DNA of 64,000 nucleotides, taken from positions 140,604,421 to 140,668,420 of the forward strand of contig CM066733.1 in assembly GCA_033961575.1 (NCBI GenBank), written 5' to 3'. Source of the stretch: Aselliscus stoliczkanus. Taxonomy: Eukaryota; Chordata; Mammalia; Chiroptera; Hipposideridae. Shown one piece after another: positions 23,416-33,420 of this stretch (within the stretch, counting starts at the first letter, position 1; each line of letters opens with the position of its first letter). Below the pieces are notes generated by a model. The model was not told the DNA's origin, did not search any database, and was given only the letters and a program-made list of their open reading frames with translations. The position numbers and the translations under genes were made by a program.

Positions 23416-24340
23416 CAATAGCTGAATCAGAACGCAAAAAGGAGAGTGGATTGATTTGAGTGCAGATGTGTGTTGAAGAATAATGGCAGAAGGTTGAGGA
23501 AGGCAGAGAAAGGCGAATTCTGCACTGACACAGCTTATCTTCTACCTTGAAACACATTGATGTTTAATTTAAACCAAATGCCTCCTTTCTGTAGGTACTG
23601 CCAAGGATATTCCCATCATGCCTCACAGTGCTTGTTAGAAACCTGTTTCCCAAATCATTCTCCATCACCCCAGTATATATACACTGTTGAGTATATTACT
23701 TAACTTGGCTGGATTTCCACCCCACTTCACCTTCCCACACTCTTGGGTTGTGCCCTCTGCAGAACATAGTAGGTCAGCAGCAGCTGCCTCTAAGAAGCCT
23801 CAGTCTCTTTTCCAGACATTGTGTTCCCCATTCAGTTCCCCAACTGAATCTTGCTGCCTCCCTGAAGACATTGCTTTCCTTGAAGAACCATCAAGTAAAC
23901 CTCCCCATGCCATCACCACTGGCCCCAACATGTGCCAGCACCAACATGTTTTTATGCCTTCCTTGCTCTTCATTTACTTTAAAAAACTCTTTTCTCTTCC
24001 TTGTTTATTAAATCAAAAGAAAAACAATTTTAAGCCAAAACACAGGTCTTTTGAAAATCGGATTCCATCATCTTGCCCCTGGCTGTTGCTGTCAGCAGAG
24101 ACTTGCAGACTATACCCATGAATACTTTAAAACTGGGCCACTGCCTTCTCCATTATTTCTGTTATCATTCTGGTCAATTTCAAATCCCAGGAAGAGGAGG
24201 TAGCCAACACAGTGACGTAGTTTTGTGACCTCCTCAATGGCACTGATCTTTATTCTCCATATCTCAACCATCCACTCCATGGATTTACATGTTGTATTAT
24301 CACCCTAAATCTTGCACTTCTGAAACTCGATTTCAGACAT
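23416..24340. other. Unassigned sequence
   Basis: No gene recognised. The text around 23700-24130 is pyrimidine-rich and carries a 144-codon open frame, 23687-24121, that begins at a non-ATG codon and shows no domain. An old L2-type origin is possible but not demonstrable by eye. Confidence 0.35.
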
Positions 24341-24344
24341 CTGA

Positions 24345-24905
24345 CTTACACCTGTCAGAATGGGTATTTAGGTAGTTTCTGTGTTTTGGCCATTGTGAAT
24401 AATGTTGCAATGAATCTGGAAGCATAGAGGTCTCTTTGAGATAGTGATTCCATTTCCTTTAGATATATATCCAGCAGTGGAATTGCTGGATCATATGGTA
24501 GTTCTAGTTTTCATTTTTTGAGGAGTCTCCCTACTGTTTTTCAAGGTGGTTGCACCAATTTACATTCCCACCAACAGTGCACAAGGATTCTCTTTTCTTC
24601 ACATTCTTTTGTTTGTTTGTTTGTTTTCTTTTTTTGAGGGCAGTGTCACTGGTCCTCATATGTGGGACCCGAACCAGGGCTGCTGGCTTCCCAAGCCAGC
24701 GCTTAACCACTGCGCCACTTGGCCGGCCCCTTTTCTTCACATTCTTGCCAATACTTGCTATCTCATGTCTTTTTGATGATGGCCATTCTAACAGGTATAA
24801 GGTTTTGATCTGCCTTTCCCTGATGATTAGGGATGTTGGGCATCTTTTAACATACCTGTTGGCCATTTGTCTACTTCTTTAGGAAAATGTCTATTTAAGT
24901 CCTCT
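24345..24905 (-). mobile_element. L1 3' region, antisense
   Basis: The + strand reads the reverse complement of the L1 3' part very clearly: 'ggccattgtgaataatgttg', 'gcaatgaatctgga', 'ggaattgctggatcatatgg', 'caatttacattcccaccaac', 'tttccctgatgattaggga' and 'tgttggccatttgtctactt'. A SINE interrupts it at 24609-24729. Preservation is better than in most L1M pieces of this window. Confidence 0.85.
24609..24729 (-). mobile_element. tRNA-derived SINE, short type, antisense
   Basis: The reverse complement begins GGGGCCGGCCAAGTGGCGCA, includes the tRNA-like body, and ends in an AAAC-rich tail (seen as TTTG repeats at 24607-24628). The 17-bp repeat cttttcttcacattctt flanks it at 24592-24608 and 24730-24746. 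It sits inside the antisense L1, which reads through once the SINE and one duplication copy are removed. Confidence 0.93.
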
Positions 24906-26065
24906 GCACCAGTCAGCCTGTCCAGAGATGCTGGGTAGACCAGCTGGTGGTGCCTGTAGGCATGCTTGTTGCTGAAGTCCTTGAGTGGACAGGTCTGGTT
25001 CCTAGGTCAGCAGGGACAGATGTGAGGCTTGGGTACAAGAGAATCAGCCTGGAGCCTGGGTTCACTGCAGCCAACTCAGTGCTGAGAACCACTGGGATAT
25101 TCCCCACTTCTGGGTCCATAGAGGTCAGTACCAGACTGTCACAGGCTGGAAGCTTGGCTTGGCAGGAGCCAGATGGAGCCTGGACCATGGGAGTTTGCTT
25201 GTAATCTGAGACCTTGGGTGCCATTTTGAGGTTGAGTCTGTGGTGGGAGGGCGATCTGGCCCTGGGGCAAGCCTGGAGCCTGGGACCATAAGAGCCAGCC
25301 TGACACTGGGTATGCCTGGGAACCCAGGTTTTCAGTGCCTGCCTAGTGGCTGAGTTCATGGGGGCTGATCAAGTGTGGGGCCACTGGAGCCAGCCAGCAT
25401 GGGGATGGGCTTGGACTCTGGGTTCACGGGAAGCCACCAGGAGCCCGGGGCCATAGGAGTTATCTGGGGCTACTAGATTTGGCTCAGGTTGGGTGTGCTG
25501 GGGGGCTGGGTTTGCTGGAGTCTGCTAGGAGCCTGTGTCCCAGCAGCCATCTGGGGCCTTGGTCAACACAGGGGTGGGCTGGGAGCCTGGGTTCATGGGA
25601 GTTCACTGGAAGAATGATGCCATGGAAGCCTCCTGGGGTCATGGGAGTCAGCACATGCTGGGGTACTGCAGGGTCCTGGGTTTATGGGAGTCTACCTGGA
25701 GCCCCTTTGGGCTGCAGGAGTCAGCCTAGCCCTGGGGTGGGCCGGCACTGAGGCCTGTGGGAGAGGTCAGGCCCTCACTCACTCTCCTTCTCCCATGGGC
25801 AGGGTGCCTCCTTCTGTGCTGGGCTTCACAGGCTTGGGGGAGAAGTAATGGGGGTCAAATGAATCTATCTTTCCTATCCTCCTTGGTGCGACTTTTCCTA
25901 TTTCTATGCTTTACCGAGGCACTGTTATGCCTCACCTGGAATCCTTAGCTCTTCTGAAGGTACTTTTGTACACGGACAGCTGTTCAAATTTATGTTTTGG
26001 GTGGGGACGGGTGCTAGAGGTTCCTATACCACCATTTTACTGATGTCTGTCCCTACATCTACATT
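24906..26065 (-). mobile_element. GC-rich irregular tandem tract, probably L1 5' UTR, antisense
   Basis: The tract repeats degenerate phrases such as 'gagcctgggttcatgggagt', 'gagcctgggttcactg' and 'ggtcctgggtttatgggagt' many times over about 850 bp. It then ends with 'tgttcaaatttatgttttgg' and 'ttcctataccaccattttac', which resemble the reverse complement of an L1 start region around 'aagatggcggaatagga'. I read it as an L1 5' untranslated region on the minus strand. Open frames of 148, 90 and 85 codons here only reflect GC-rich repeats. The element assignment is from memory. Confidence 0.55.
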
Positions 26066-26924
26066 CTCATCTCTAGGTGTGTAATGTTCATCCAAAGCAA
26101 AAAGCTGAAAGGCTGGAGAATTTAAAAAGAGACTTTCTTGTATCTGATGCTATCGAGTTTCAAATCTTGTTTTCCTATGGGTGATGGAAAGGTCTTAAGT
26201 GGAGGGAATGAACAGCCAGATGAAGACAGACATCAGGCGAGGTTTGTGGGGAGGTGCCCGTATCCCAGCACCTCCCTGCGTCTACCAACCCGGATGCTTC
26301 CATCTGTTTACATTGTGAATCCTGTCATCATTCTGAAGTTTTCCTCTCCATCTCTAAGGTTAAAGGCCTTTAAAATCAAGCCTATTTAATCTGATATTAA
26401 TATTGTTGTATCATCTTCAATTTTTTACTAGTAGTTATTCCTAAACTATTAATATACTCATATCTAACAAGTCTTAAAATGTATCAACATTTTTGTTCTC
26501 CTTCTGACAAACATAAGAACATCTGTATTCTTGAACATCCCATGTCCAGCTCACTGTTGTAATTTCTACTATTTTAGATTCACTATTTGTACCCTACAAA
26601 TTAGTCAGTATTTTTATTGTTTGATACATCAAATGTTAGTTTAGATGCACCTGTGTTTCTCAATTTCTTTTCTTGTCATTGACTTCTGCATCTCAGATTT
26701 CTTTCTGAAGTCATTTACTTTTTCCTGAAATACATTCTTTAAATTTTCCTTTAGTGATAATTTGCAAACTCTCTGTTTTCAATTTTCTGAAAATGTCTCT
26801 ATTTTAGTTTGATTCTGAAAGATGGTTTACTGGGTGTATAGAATTCTATATTGACGGTTATTTTTGCTCAGCTTTTGGAAATACTATCTTACTTTCAGAC
26901 AGCATCATTAGCGTTGAGAAATGA

Positions 26925-27088
26925 GGTAGATGAGGGTAAATGGGGTCAAATATACACTGATGGAAAGAGAACTGACTCTGGGTGGTGAACACACAATGTG
27001 ATATATAAGTGATATATTACAGAATTGTATACTTTAAACCTATGTAGTTTTACTACCAATGTCACCCCAATAAATTTAATTAAAAGAA
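26925..27088 (+). mobile_element. 5'-truncated L1 3' end, sense
   Basis: About 160 bp ending 'taaatttaattaaaagaaag' that resemble the L1 3' end at 29461-29829 (shared 'gtagatgagggtaaa', 'agaactgact(c/t)tgggtggtg' and a closely similar end). Flanking repeats agaaat(g/t)a at 26917-26924 and 27089-27096 match at seven of eight bases and look like a worn target-site duplication. Joining the flanks restores the antisense L1 text, which supports these ends. Confidence 0.7.
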
Positions 27089-27279
27089 AGAAATTAGCTA
27101 TTAATCTAATTGTCATTCCTTTGTGGATAAGCTGTCTTTTTTCCTCTGGCTTTTAAAAAGGTATTCACTTGGTTCTCCAATATTTTATATTATGGGTTCA
27201 AATGGAGACTACATTGGATTAGTTGAGAACTCAAATATGGATATATATATAAATCAATTCTGGAAGACCCTCAGCCACT

Positions 27280-27795
27280 AAGCCCTAGAATATTACCTCT
27301 CCCCATTCCTCTTAATTGTTAATCCTGTTCTTTCTTTCTGGAGCTTCATTTAGATGTGTGTTAGTCTTTCTCATTTGTAATAGATGTTACTCAAATAATT
27401 CTCTGTATCCCAGGATCCTTCTCTCCCACATCAGCTCTGGGCTTGTTCATGGGACTTCTTTCGCCTAATGAGATATTAGCAAAGGTGACAAAGACAGGCC
27501 TGATTACACACTTGCACATTAGAACTTGCTCTCTTGGAACACTGCACGACCATGTGAGGAAGCTGGTCTAGCTTCCTTGAGAATAGAAAGCTTATGAAAA
27601 TTGAGGTCCAGCTATTCCAGCTGTCCAACTGAGTCTAATCAACACTTGAGTTATATAATAAATGCTGGTCCAGGTAGAACTAGCAACAGAACTGCTCAGT
27701 CAACTCACAGAAGGAGAAATAATAAGTCACTGTTCTCCTAAGCCACTATGTTTCCAGGTGGTTTGTTATCCAGCAATAGATTACTGATACATCAG
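27280..27795 (+). repeat. Ancient LTR-like repeat
   Basis: 'gttcatgggacttctttcgc', 'ctaatgagatattagcaaag', 'accatgtgaggaagctggtc', 'ctcctaagccactatgtttc' and 'aatagattactgatac' fit the same old repeat class as 21295-21695, here more complete to its 3' end ('ttaagccactaagttt...' pattern). It lies within antisense L1 sequence. Confidence 0.6.
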
Positions 27796-28849
27796 TCAAC
27801 TGTCTAGGTATCCTAAGCTCTCCTGTCTACTTTCCATCCTATTGTTTGTTTCTTTGGGGGGATGTGGGGGGGGGAATTCCTTCAGCTCTATTTTCTAATT
27901 TACTTTTTTTTTTCCTTCTGGTGGTTTTAACATGTTCTTCAACTCATCCACAGTTTTTTTTAAAATTTCAGTTATTATCTATTTAATTTCTAAATTTCTA
28001 TTTGGTGCTTTGTTCAAATGTGTCTGGTATTTTTGGTTAGCATTGGGTTTCTCATGGTTTTGATTCAGCATTTTATTTCCTTAAATCTTTTAATATTATT
28101 TCTTTAAAGTTAAAACATCAAAGAAAATAAAGTATGAAATCAGCTTGTATTATCGCAAAGTCCCAGGAGTCCAACTCTATTCTTGGATTTTCCTTTCTAT
28201 AGTTTAGCTGTGATGGCTTATTTTCTCTTGTTTTTAATCTTGTATTTTAGGGTCTTCTTTGTTTAAAAATCCTATGCTCTCTGGGTTAAGGGCACATTGG
28301 TATTGCCCAGAGGAGGTTTTCTTTGTCTTCTTCCAGCACCCTGGATTTTTGTGCACCAGGATCATTTTCCTTAATTTCTTGGCTTGGCATTTACTGCGCT
28401 GTGCGTTCAAATCCCAACATTTGTAATGCGGCTCTGTTTAAAATTGTCCAGAAGTCTTTTCTAAAAACGCAAATCCCAGGTCAAGCTTGACAATTTTTAT
28501 TGTCATCTGTCTTTCTGGAAAGCCAATATTTTCATAAATCACACTTTAAGGCAGGTTTAGCTCTGTGTCTCAATGCCAAAATCTCGTGGCTAATTAACAA
28601 CTCTGTCTCACATGGACAAATATTTTCAGACCAGCAGAACTTCTGTAGCTGCTTCACCCTCTGTTCTCAATTCCTCGTTGCTTTGGAACTCTGAATATTT
28701 CTATTATTTTGGAGTGTGTGTCAGTTCTGCTGTCCAGTTGAGAAGGTATTTTTTTATATTTTATCAAACTTTTCAAGTTCTTTTTTTAAGCTGTGAGGTT
28801 TTCAGATTATTGAGAACACCATACCGACCGAAATAGAACTCCCATTTCC

Positions 28850-29262
28850 TCTTCATCAATTTTACTTCTGATCTTATGCCCTCTATTCACTAACTCCTCT
28901 TTACTAAATGCAATGTTTAATTCTCTGTCCCACCTTCTCATTTGCATTTGATGCACTTGGTGGCTTATCCCTTAAAATATTTTTCTACTTTGGATTCTGT
29001 GGAACCACATCTCCCTGTTTTACTCCCTAACCCACTAACTATCCCTATTCTGCCTTTTTTCAGGCATCTACTCCACTGTCCAGCTTCTAAGTTTGGGAAT
29101 ATCCCAGGATCTGGTCTTAGCTCTCCTTTTCCATCCTACTGATTATGCTTGTCACGTGGTTTCACATGACATCAATACACTGACTACTCTTGAATTCATA
29201 TCTTTAGTACCTGATCCCTTCTTTCAGATTTAGCACATATTCGGTTCAATATCGCCCCTCAC
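28850..29262 (+). mobile_element. L2 LINE, 5' part of a split copy
   Basis: Pyrimidine-rich text 'tgtcacgtggtttcacatga', 'tcaatacactgactactctt', 'gaattcatatctttagtacc' follows the L2 consensus in sense orientation. The copy resumes at 30122 after an inserted LTR. It is ancient and non-coding. Confidence 0.6.
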
Positions 29263-30121
29263 ATGTTGTGGGAAGATGAAAAAATGGCCCCCCATGAGAT
29301 ATCAACATCCTAACTCCTAGAACCTGTGAATGTGACATTATTTAGAAAAGCGCCTTTGTAGATGTGACAAAGTTAAGGATCTTGAGATGCTGAAATTGTT
29401 CTGGGATATCCCGTGGAAACCAGATGTAATAACATTTGTCTTTATAAGAGAGAGGCTGAATTTGCAACAGCATGGAGGAATCTTGAGATTATTATACTAA
29501 GCAAAGGAAGTCAGACAGAAAAAAGTCGAGAACCATATGATTTCACTGATATGTGGGATATAAAACTGAAAGCAACAAAGGAATAAGACAAACAAATCAA
29601 GGAACAAAAATTCATAGACACAGACAATTAGTTTAGTGATTACCAAAGTGTAAGGGGGGAGGGGGATAGTAGATGAGGGTAAAAGGGATCAAATATATGG
29701 TTACTGAAGGAGAACTGACTTTGGGTGGTGATATATAGATGATGTCTTACAGAACTGTAGACTTGAAACCTGTGTAACTTTGCTAACCATTGTCAGCCCC
29801 AGTAAACTTTAATTAAAAAGAAAAAAAACTAAGAGAGAGGCTGAACAAAAGTACACATAGAGAGGAGACACACTGAAGAGAAAGAGGCAGTGTGACCATG
29901 GAACCAAGTAATGTCAGCAGCCACCAGAAGCTGGAGAAATTGTCAAGGGGTGGATTCTGTGTCAAGCTGCCAAAGGGAATGTGGGCCTGCTCACACCTGG
30001 GATTTGGTCCAATATAACGAATTTTGGACGTCTGACCTCCAGAACTGTGAGAGAATACGTTTTGATTGTTTTAAGCCACTAAGTTCATGGTAACTTGTTA
30101 TTGCAGCCATGGAAACAACAC
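29263..30121 (+). mobile_element. MaLR-like LTR, split by an L1 insertion
   Basis: The start 'tgttgtgggaagatgaaaaa', 'aacatcctaactcctagaac', 'ctgtgaatgtgacattattt', and the end 'ctgacctccagaactgtgag' with 'taagccactaagttcatggt' are typical of an old mammalian LTR of the MLT type. It is interrupted at 29461-29829 and itself interrupts an L2. No internal viral coding sequence is present, so this is a solo LTR. Confidence 0.7.
29461..29829 (+). mobile_element. 5'-truncated L1 insertion with perfect target-site duplication
   Basis: The 369-bp insert is the L1 3' end in sense orientation ('gaaccatatgatttcactga', 'tatgtgggatataaaactga', 'ggtggtgatatatagatgat') with an A-rich tail. The 16-bp repeat taagagagaggctgaa flanks it exactly (29445-29460 and 29830-29845). 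Removing the insert restores the LTR text. This is one of the younger L1 events in the window. Confidence 0.93.
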
Positions 30122-31330
30122 AGATGTCTAATAGCCAAATTAACTCATTGTTCTAAAGCTGAACTCCTGGTTTTCTTCCCGAGTGTTGGCCTCTCTTCAT
30201 AATTACCACATCCATTATCAAAAAATAAACTGGAAGTTATTCTTAATATTTTGTCTCACTTTACTAATCCAATTGAATAGCACATCCAGTCAATATTACC
30301 TTCAATATATAATCTAACTGTTTTCTCATCTTCTCCATGGCTACCTCGATTCAAAGTTACCATTATCTCTCGCTTACAATAGTCTCTGATAAGATCTCCC
30401 TACTTTCATTTTGCCATCTAAGGATTCATCATCTGCATAGGTACCAGACTGATCTCTAAAAATTTAAATCACGTCAATACCTCCCATACTTAAAATGTCC
30501 CCAATGACTTCCCTTGCCATTAGCTTAAAATCCAAATTCCTTATGAGAACTATTATGACCTGCTTCCTATCTGTCCAACTCTTCCTCTCCTTCACTCTGT
30601 CTGTCCTTCTAGCACACTAAGCTTGTACCAGTCTCAGCCTGCTTGTTCTTCCCTTTCCCTGGAATACTCTGCCTTAAGAATTTTCATATTAGTGTCTTCT
30701 CATTATTCAGATCAAATTTACCTGCTCAGAAAAGCCATCACTTTGTGTATCTATGTGTTTATCTATGTTTATTTCTGCCTCTATCATTTCTATCTCCCCA
30801 TCTACCTGTTTTCTTCTCTCTTTTGTTTCTCCCTTCCTCCCACTCTCCCCCCTCCTCCCTCCCTGTTTCTAATTCTTCCGATCTATCAATCTATCATTCT
30901 TCCTATCAATCAATCCAACAGAAATTCCTGTATGCTATCCAACAGAAATTCCTGTATTAATGGAAGTGTTCTCATTTGCTATTCAAGATGATAGCATTAG
31001 CTATAGTACTTGAAATATATGACTGAGAAACTGATCTTTTTAAAATTTAATATTAATTGCTTTAAATTAAAATAGCTACATTGGGCAGTACAAATCTAGA
31101 GCAAGCCCCACACCCATCCTTACCCTACCCACTAACTCTAGATCTCATTGCCTTGCTTCATTTTATTCATAGCACTCTTTACTATCTGAAATTATCTAAT
31201 TTATTCATTTATTTACATGTTTATTTTCTATCTCCCTCCTACTTGCTATGAAGTAAGAACCCTGAGAGCAAGGACCTCATCTGCGTTATCTACAAGTTTT
31301 TTCCAATATTGAATTTGATAGACACAATAG
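30122..31330 (+). mobile_element. L2 LINE, 3' part of a split copy
   Basis: 'gatgtctaatagccaaatta', 'aaagctgaactcctggtttt', 'cacatccagtcaatattacc', 'cccaatgacttcccttgcca' and 'aaatccaaattccttatgag' follow L2 in sense order, continued by 'gaaccctgagagcaaggacc' near 31258. From about 30760 to 31110 the match is lost in CT-rich low-complexity DNA with a 24-bp imperfect tandem repeat, atccaacagaaattcctgta, at 30913 and 30937. Open frames of 122 and 105 codons here are spurious. Confidence 0.7.
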
Positions 31331-31409
31331 AGTTAAAGCTATGTCAGGAAGCTCCAACAACATTGAAATAAATGCTTGGCTTTGCTACCTGTGAACATGT
31401 GACCACAGA

Positions 31410-31570
31410 TATTAATGCTAGCTAATACTTAATGAGCACTTTCTATTTGCCAGATTTTGAACTAAGCAGTTAATATAAATTGTTACCTAAATATACAATA
31501 GCTCTATGGAGTATTATTATCTCCACTTTACAGAGGAGGAAATTGAAGCTTAGATTCAATAATTTGGAAC
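31410..31570 (-). repeat. MIR SINE, antisense
   Basis: 'aatgagcactttctatttgc', 'gagtattattatctccactt' and 'tacagaggaggaaattgaag' are the reverse complement of the MIR core and 3' half. Confidence 0.85.
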
Positions 31571-31734
31571 TCAGATGAAGATCTATTTGAAACAAGTTCC
31601 TATTTATTACCACTTTGCAATTGTTTCTGTCTCTTCAGGGATAATTTATAAATTCAGAAAGTTTGGCTTAGACAATCATTTACTTTCTTTTAGATTTAAT
31701 ATTCTTTCACTCTGTGGAACATAACATTTTATCC

Positions 31735-31955
31735 AGGTGTCAAAAATCTACAACCTGTATGTCAAATCACACCTGCTTTCTGCTTTTTTAAATAAAGTTT
31801 TATTAGAACATAGTTAAGCTCATTTGTTTCCATATTGTCTATGGCTACTTTCATGCTACAATGGCTGAGCTGAGTAGATGTGATGGAGATTTTTGTGGCT
31901 CACAAAGCCTAAAATATTTACTATCTGGCCAATCTGTTACTGAAGTTTATTAATA
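31735..31955 (+). mobile_element. hAT-type non-autonomous DNA transposon fragment
   Basis: 'aaataaagttttattagaac', 'atattgtctatggctacttt', 'catgctacaatggctgagct' and 'cctaaaatatttactatctg' match a widespread mammalian hAT-derived repeat. The family name is not assigned. Confidence 0.6.
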
Positions 31956-32079
31956 GTAAATGATCTATGTATAAGTCCTTTATGGGTAATCAAATTCAAA
32001 TCATAATATTGTACTTTAAACATGTTTTAAGACTATCCATTTTGTGAACAAGTTTCATTACATTGATTAATTCTATTTA

Positions 32080-32574
32080 TTGGGTTGACAAAAAAGTCAT
32101 GACATATGTTTTCTATGTTTTTCATTTCAAAATTGCGTCATGGGGCCGGCCGAGTGGCGCATTGGTTAAGAGCTGGTTTTGGGAAGCCAGTGGCCCAGGC
32201 TTGGATCCCACATATGATGGCCAGTGATACTGCCCTCTACAGCTAACAACCAGCTCCACCTGGAGCTGGGCTGTGTGAGCCCTGGCGATGGTGTGGGCTG
32301 CAGCCCCTGCTGCAGTGGGTTGCCATGGGCTACAGTGAGTGGTTGGCAGCCAGAGTGAGCTGCCAATAGCTGCGGTGAGCGACATCCAGAGGCTGGCGAA
32401 CGATCTGCCTCATCTGGGAAGAGCGCAATGACGATACTAACATAGGCCAGTGAAGCAACGTCCTCCACAACTAGACTGAAGAACAAAAAGACGGCAACTT
32501 GTCTGTTCTCCTCCCCCAATTCCCCAATAAAACCTTAAAAAAAAAAATTCATCATGACTTTTCTGACAACCCAA
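32080..32574. mobile_element. Mariner MITE split by a SINE
   Basis: The left end TTGGGTTGACAAAAAAGTCA (from 32080) and the reverse complement of the right end TTGGGTTGTCAGAAAAGTCA (ending 32574) pair as terminal inverted repeats, 21 of 23 bases including the next three. A TA lies immediately outside each end (32078-32079 and 32575-32576), the mariner target duplication. Without the SINE at 32143-32547 the element would be about 90 bp, a short non-autonomous form with no coding sequence. Confidence 0.85.
32143..32547 (+). mobile_element. Long chimeric tRNA-derived SINE
   Basis: The head (GGCCGGCCGAGTGGCGCATT, 'gggaagccagtggccc', 'gccagtgatactgccctc') is that of the short SINEs at 3580 and 41102. 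The tail ('ctccacaactagactgaag', 'ggcaacttgtctgttctcc', 'caattccccaataaaacctt' and poly-A) is that of the long SINEs at 42075 and 60087. Between them is a GC-rich middle with repeated GAGCTG/CAGTGAG-like phrases. Flanking duplication is unclear (gtcatg / atcatg). It lies inside the mariner MITE, and open frames of 117 and 87 codons here are spurious. Confidence 0.85.
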
Positions 32575-32610
32575 TATATTTTCTAGCTTCATTGAGATAT
32601 AATTGACATA

Positions 32611-33184
32611 CAAGATCTGACAATTAAGTTCACAAACTTGTTGTAATGATGTTGCTAACCTTTCTTGATATCAGAGGGATTATTCATTATGAATTTGTAC
32701 CAACTGGACTAACAGTTAACCAAGTTTACTATTTGGAAGTGCTGAAAAGGCTACGTGAAAAAGTTAGACGATATGAACTTTTTGCCAAAATTCATGGCTC
32801 TTGCATCACATAACAACACCCCAGCTCACTCAGCACTATCAGTGAGGGTGTGTTTAGCCAGTAAACTAATAACTGTATTGGAACACCCTCCCTACTCACC
32901 TGATCTGGCCCCCAGTGACTTCTTTCTTTACCCAAAGTTCAAGGAAATATTGAAAGGAAGACATTTTGATGACATTCAGGACATCAAGGGTAATACAATG
33001 ACGGCTCTGATGGCCAATCCAAAAAAAGAGCTGCAAAATTGCTCTGAAGAGTGGACTAGGTGTTGGCATCGGTGCATAGCTTCCCAAGGGGAGCACTTCA
33101 AAGGTGACCATAGTGATATTCAACAATGAGGTATGTAGCATTTTTTCTAAGACGAGTTTGCAAACTTAATTGTCCAGGCTCCCA
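32611..33184 (+). mobile_element. Internally deleted mariner DNA transposon
   Basis: The left end contains GACAATTAAGTTCACAAACT and the reverse complement of the right end GACAATTAAGTTTGCAAACT. A TA flanks each side (32609-32610 and 33185-33186), and joining the flanks restores L1 text, fixing the element at 574 bp. A complete mariner is about 1.3 kb. Here the 5' half of the transposase gene, with its DNA-binding part and first catalytic region, is missing between about 32640 and 32665. Confidence 0.88.
32667..33129 (+). pseudogene. Mariner transposase pseudogene, C-terminal half
   Basis: The frame from 32667 gives mariner-like FVPTGLTVNQ and YLEVLKRLRE. A frameshift near 32775-32800 then moves the signal to the frame that ends at 33129, which has HNNTPAHSALSV, the conserved LEHPPYSPDLAPSDFFLYPK, and GRHFDD. 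In active mariners the first of these is HDN; here the second catalytic aspartate is asparagine. The third catalytic aspartate, in SPDLAPSD, is kept. With the N-terminus lost, a frameshift and a missing catalytic residue, it cannot be an active transposase. Confidence 0.85.
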
Positions 33185-33420
33185 TAACATTGTATAAGTT
33201 TAAGGTGTATAGAGAGTTGACTGGATACACTCATATATTCTGAAATGAGTACCCCCTAGTGTTAGACAACACCTGAATCATGTCACATTATTACTATTTC
33301 TTTTTTGCCGTGAGAACATTTAAGATCTACTCTCTTAGAAACTCTCTTAGTAATTAATTTTCCTGTATATTCTCTGCAATTTTTAAAATAATACCTATTA
33401 TTTTCCATATCCTTTTAAAA

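Larger units (their letters stand above)
26390..28480 (-). mobile_element. Old L1 remnants, antisense, interrupted
   Basis: Blocks such as 'atttctttctgaagtcattt', 'gattctgaaagatggtttac', 'tgggtgtatagaattctata' and, further on, 'aatttctatttggtgctttg' and 'tggtatttttggttagcatt' match the reverse complement of an ancient L1M. The copy is cut by a short L1 insertion at 26925-27088 and an LTR-like repeat at 27280-27795. The part 28130-28480 is only weakly recognisable. Confidence 0.5.
32577..33420 (-). mobile_element. L1 3' fragment, antisense, host of a mariner
   Basis: 'attgagatataattgacata' (32591-32610) continues after the mariner at 33185 with 'taacattgtataagtttaag' and 'gtgtatag', which is the usual antisense L1 text 'attgagatataattgacataca acattgtataagtttaaggtgta'. 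The old L1 therefore predates the mariner. The part beyond 33240 decays into AT-rich DNA. Confidence 0.7.

Noticed and set aside
23687..24121. 144-codon frame as a possible exon or processed pseudogene
   Set aside because: No ATG start, no poly-A or target duplication, no recognisable protein family.
24913..25359. 148-codon minus-strand frame in GC-rich DNA
   Set aside because: It lies in an irregular tandem tract that I read as L1 5' UTR. Stop codons are rare there because of base composition.
25200..25760. GC-rich stretch as a possible CpG island
   Set aside because: CG dinucleotides are rare despite the GC content, and the sequence is repetitive L1-like.
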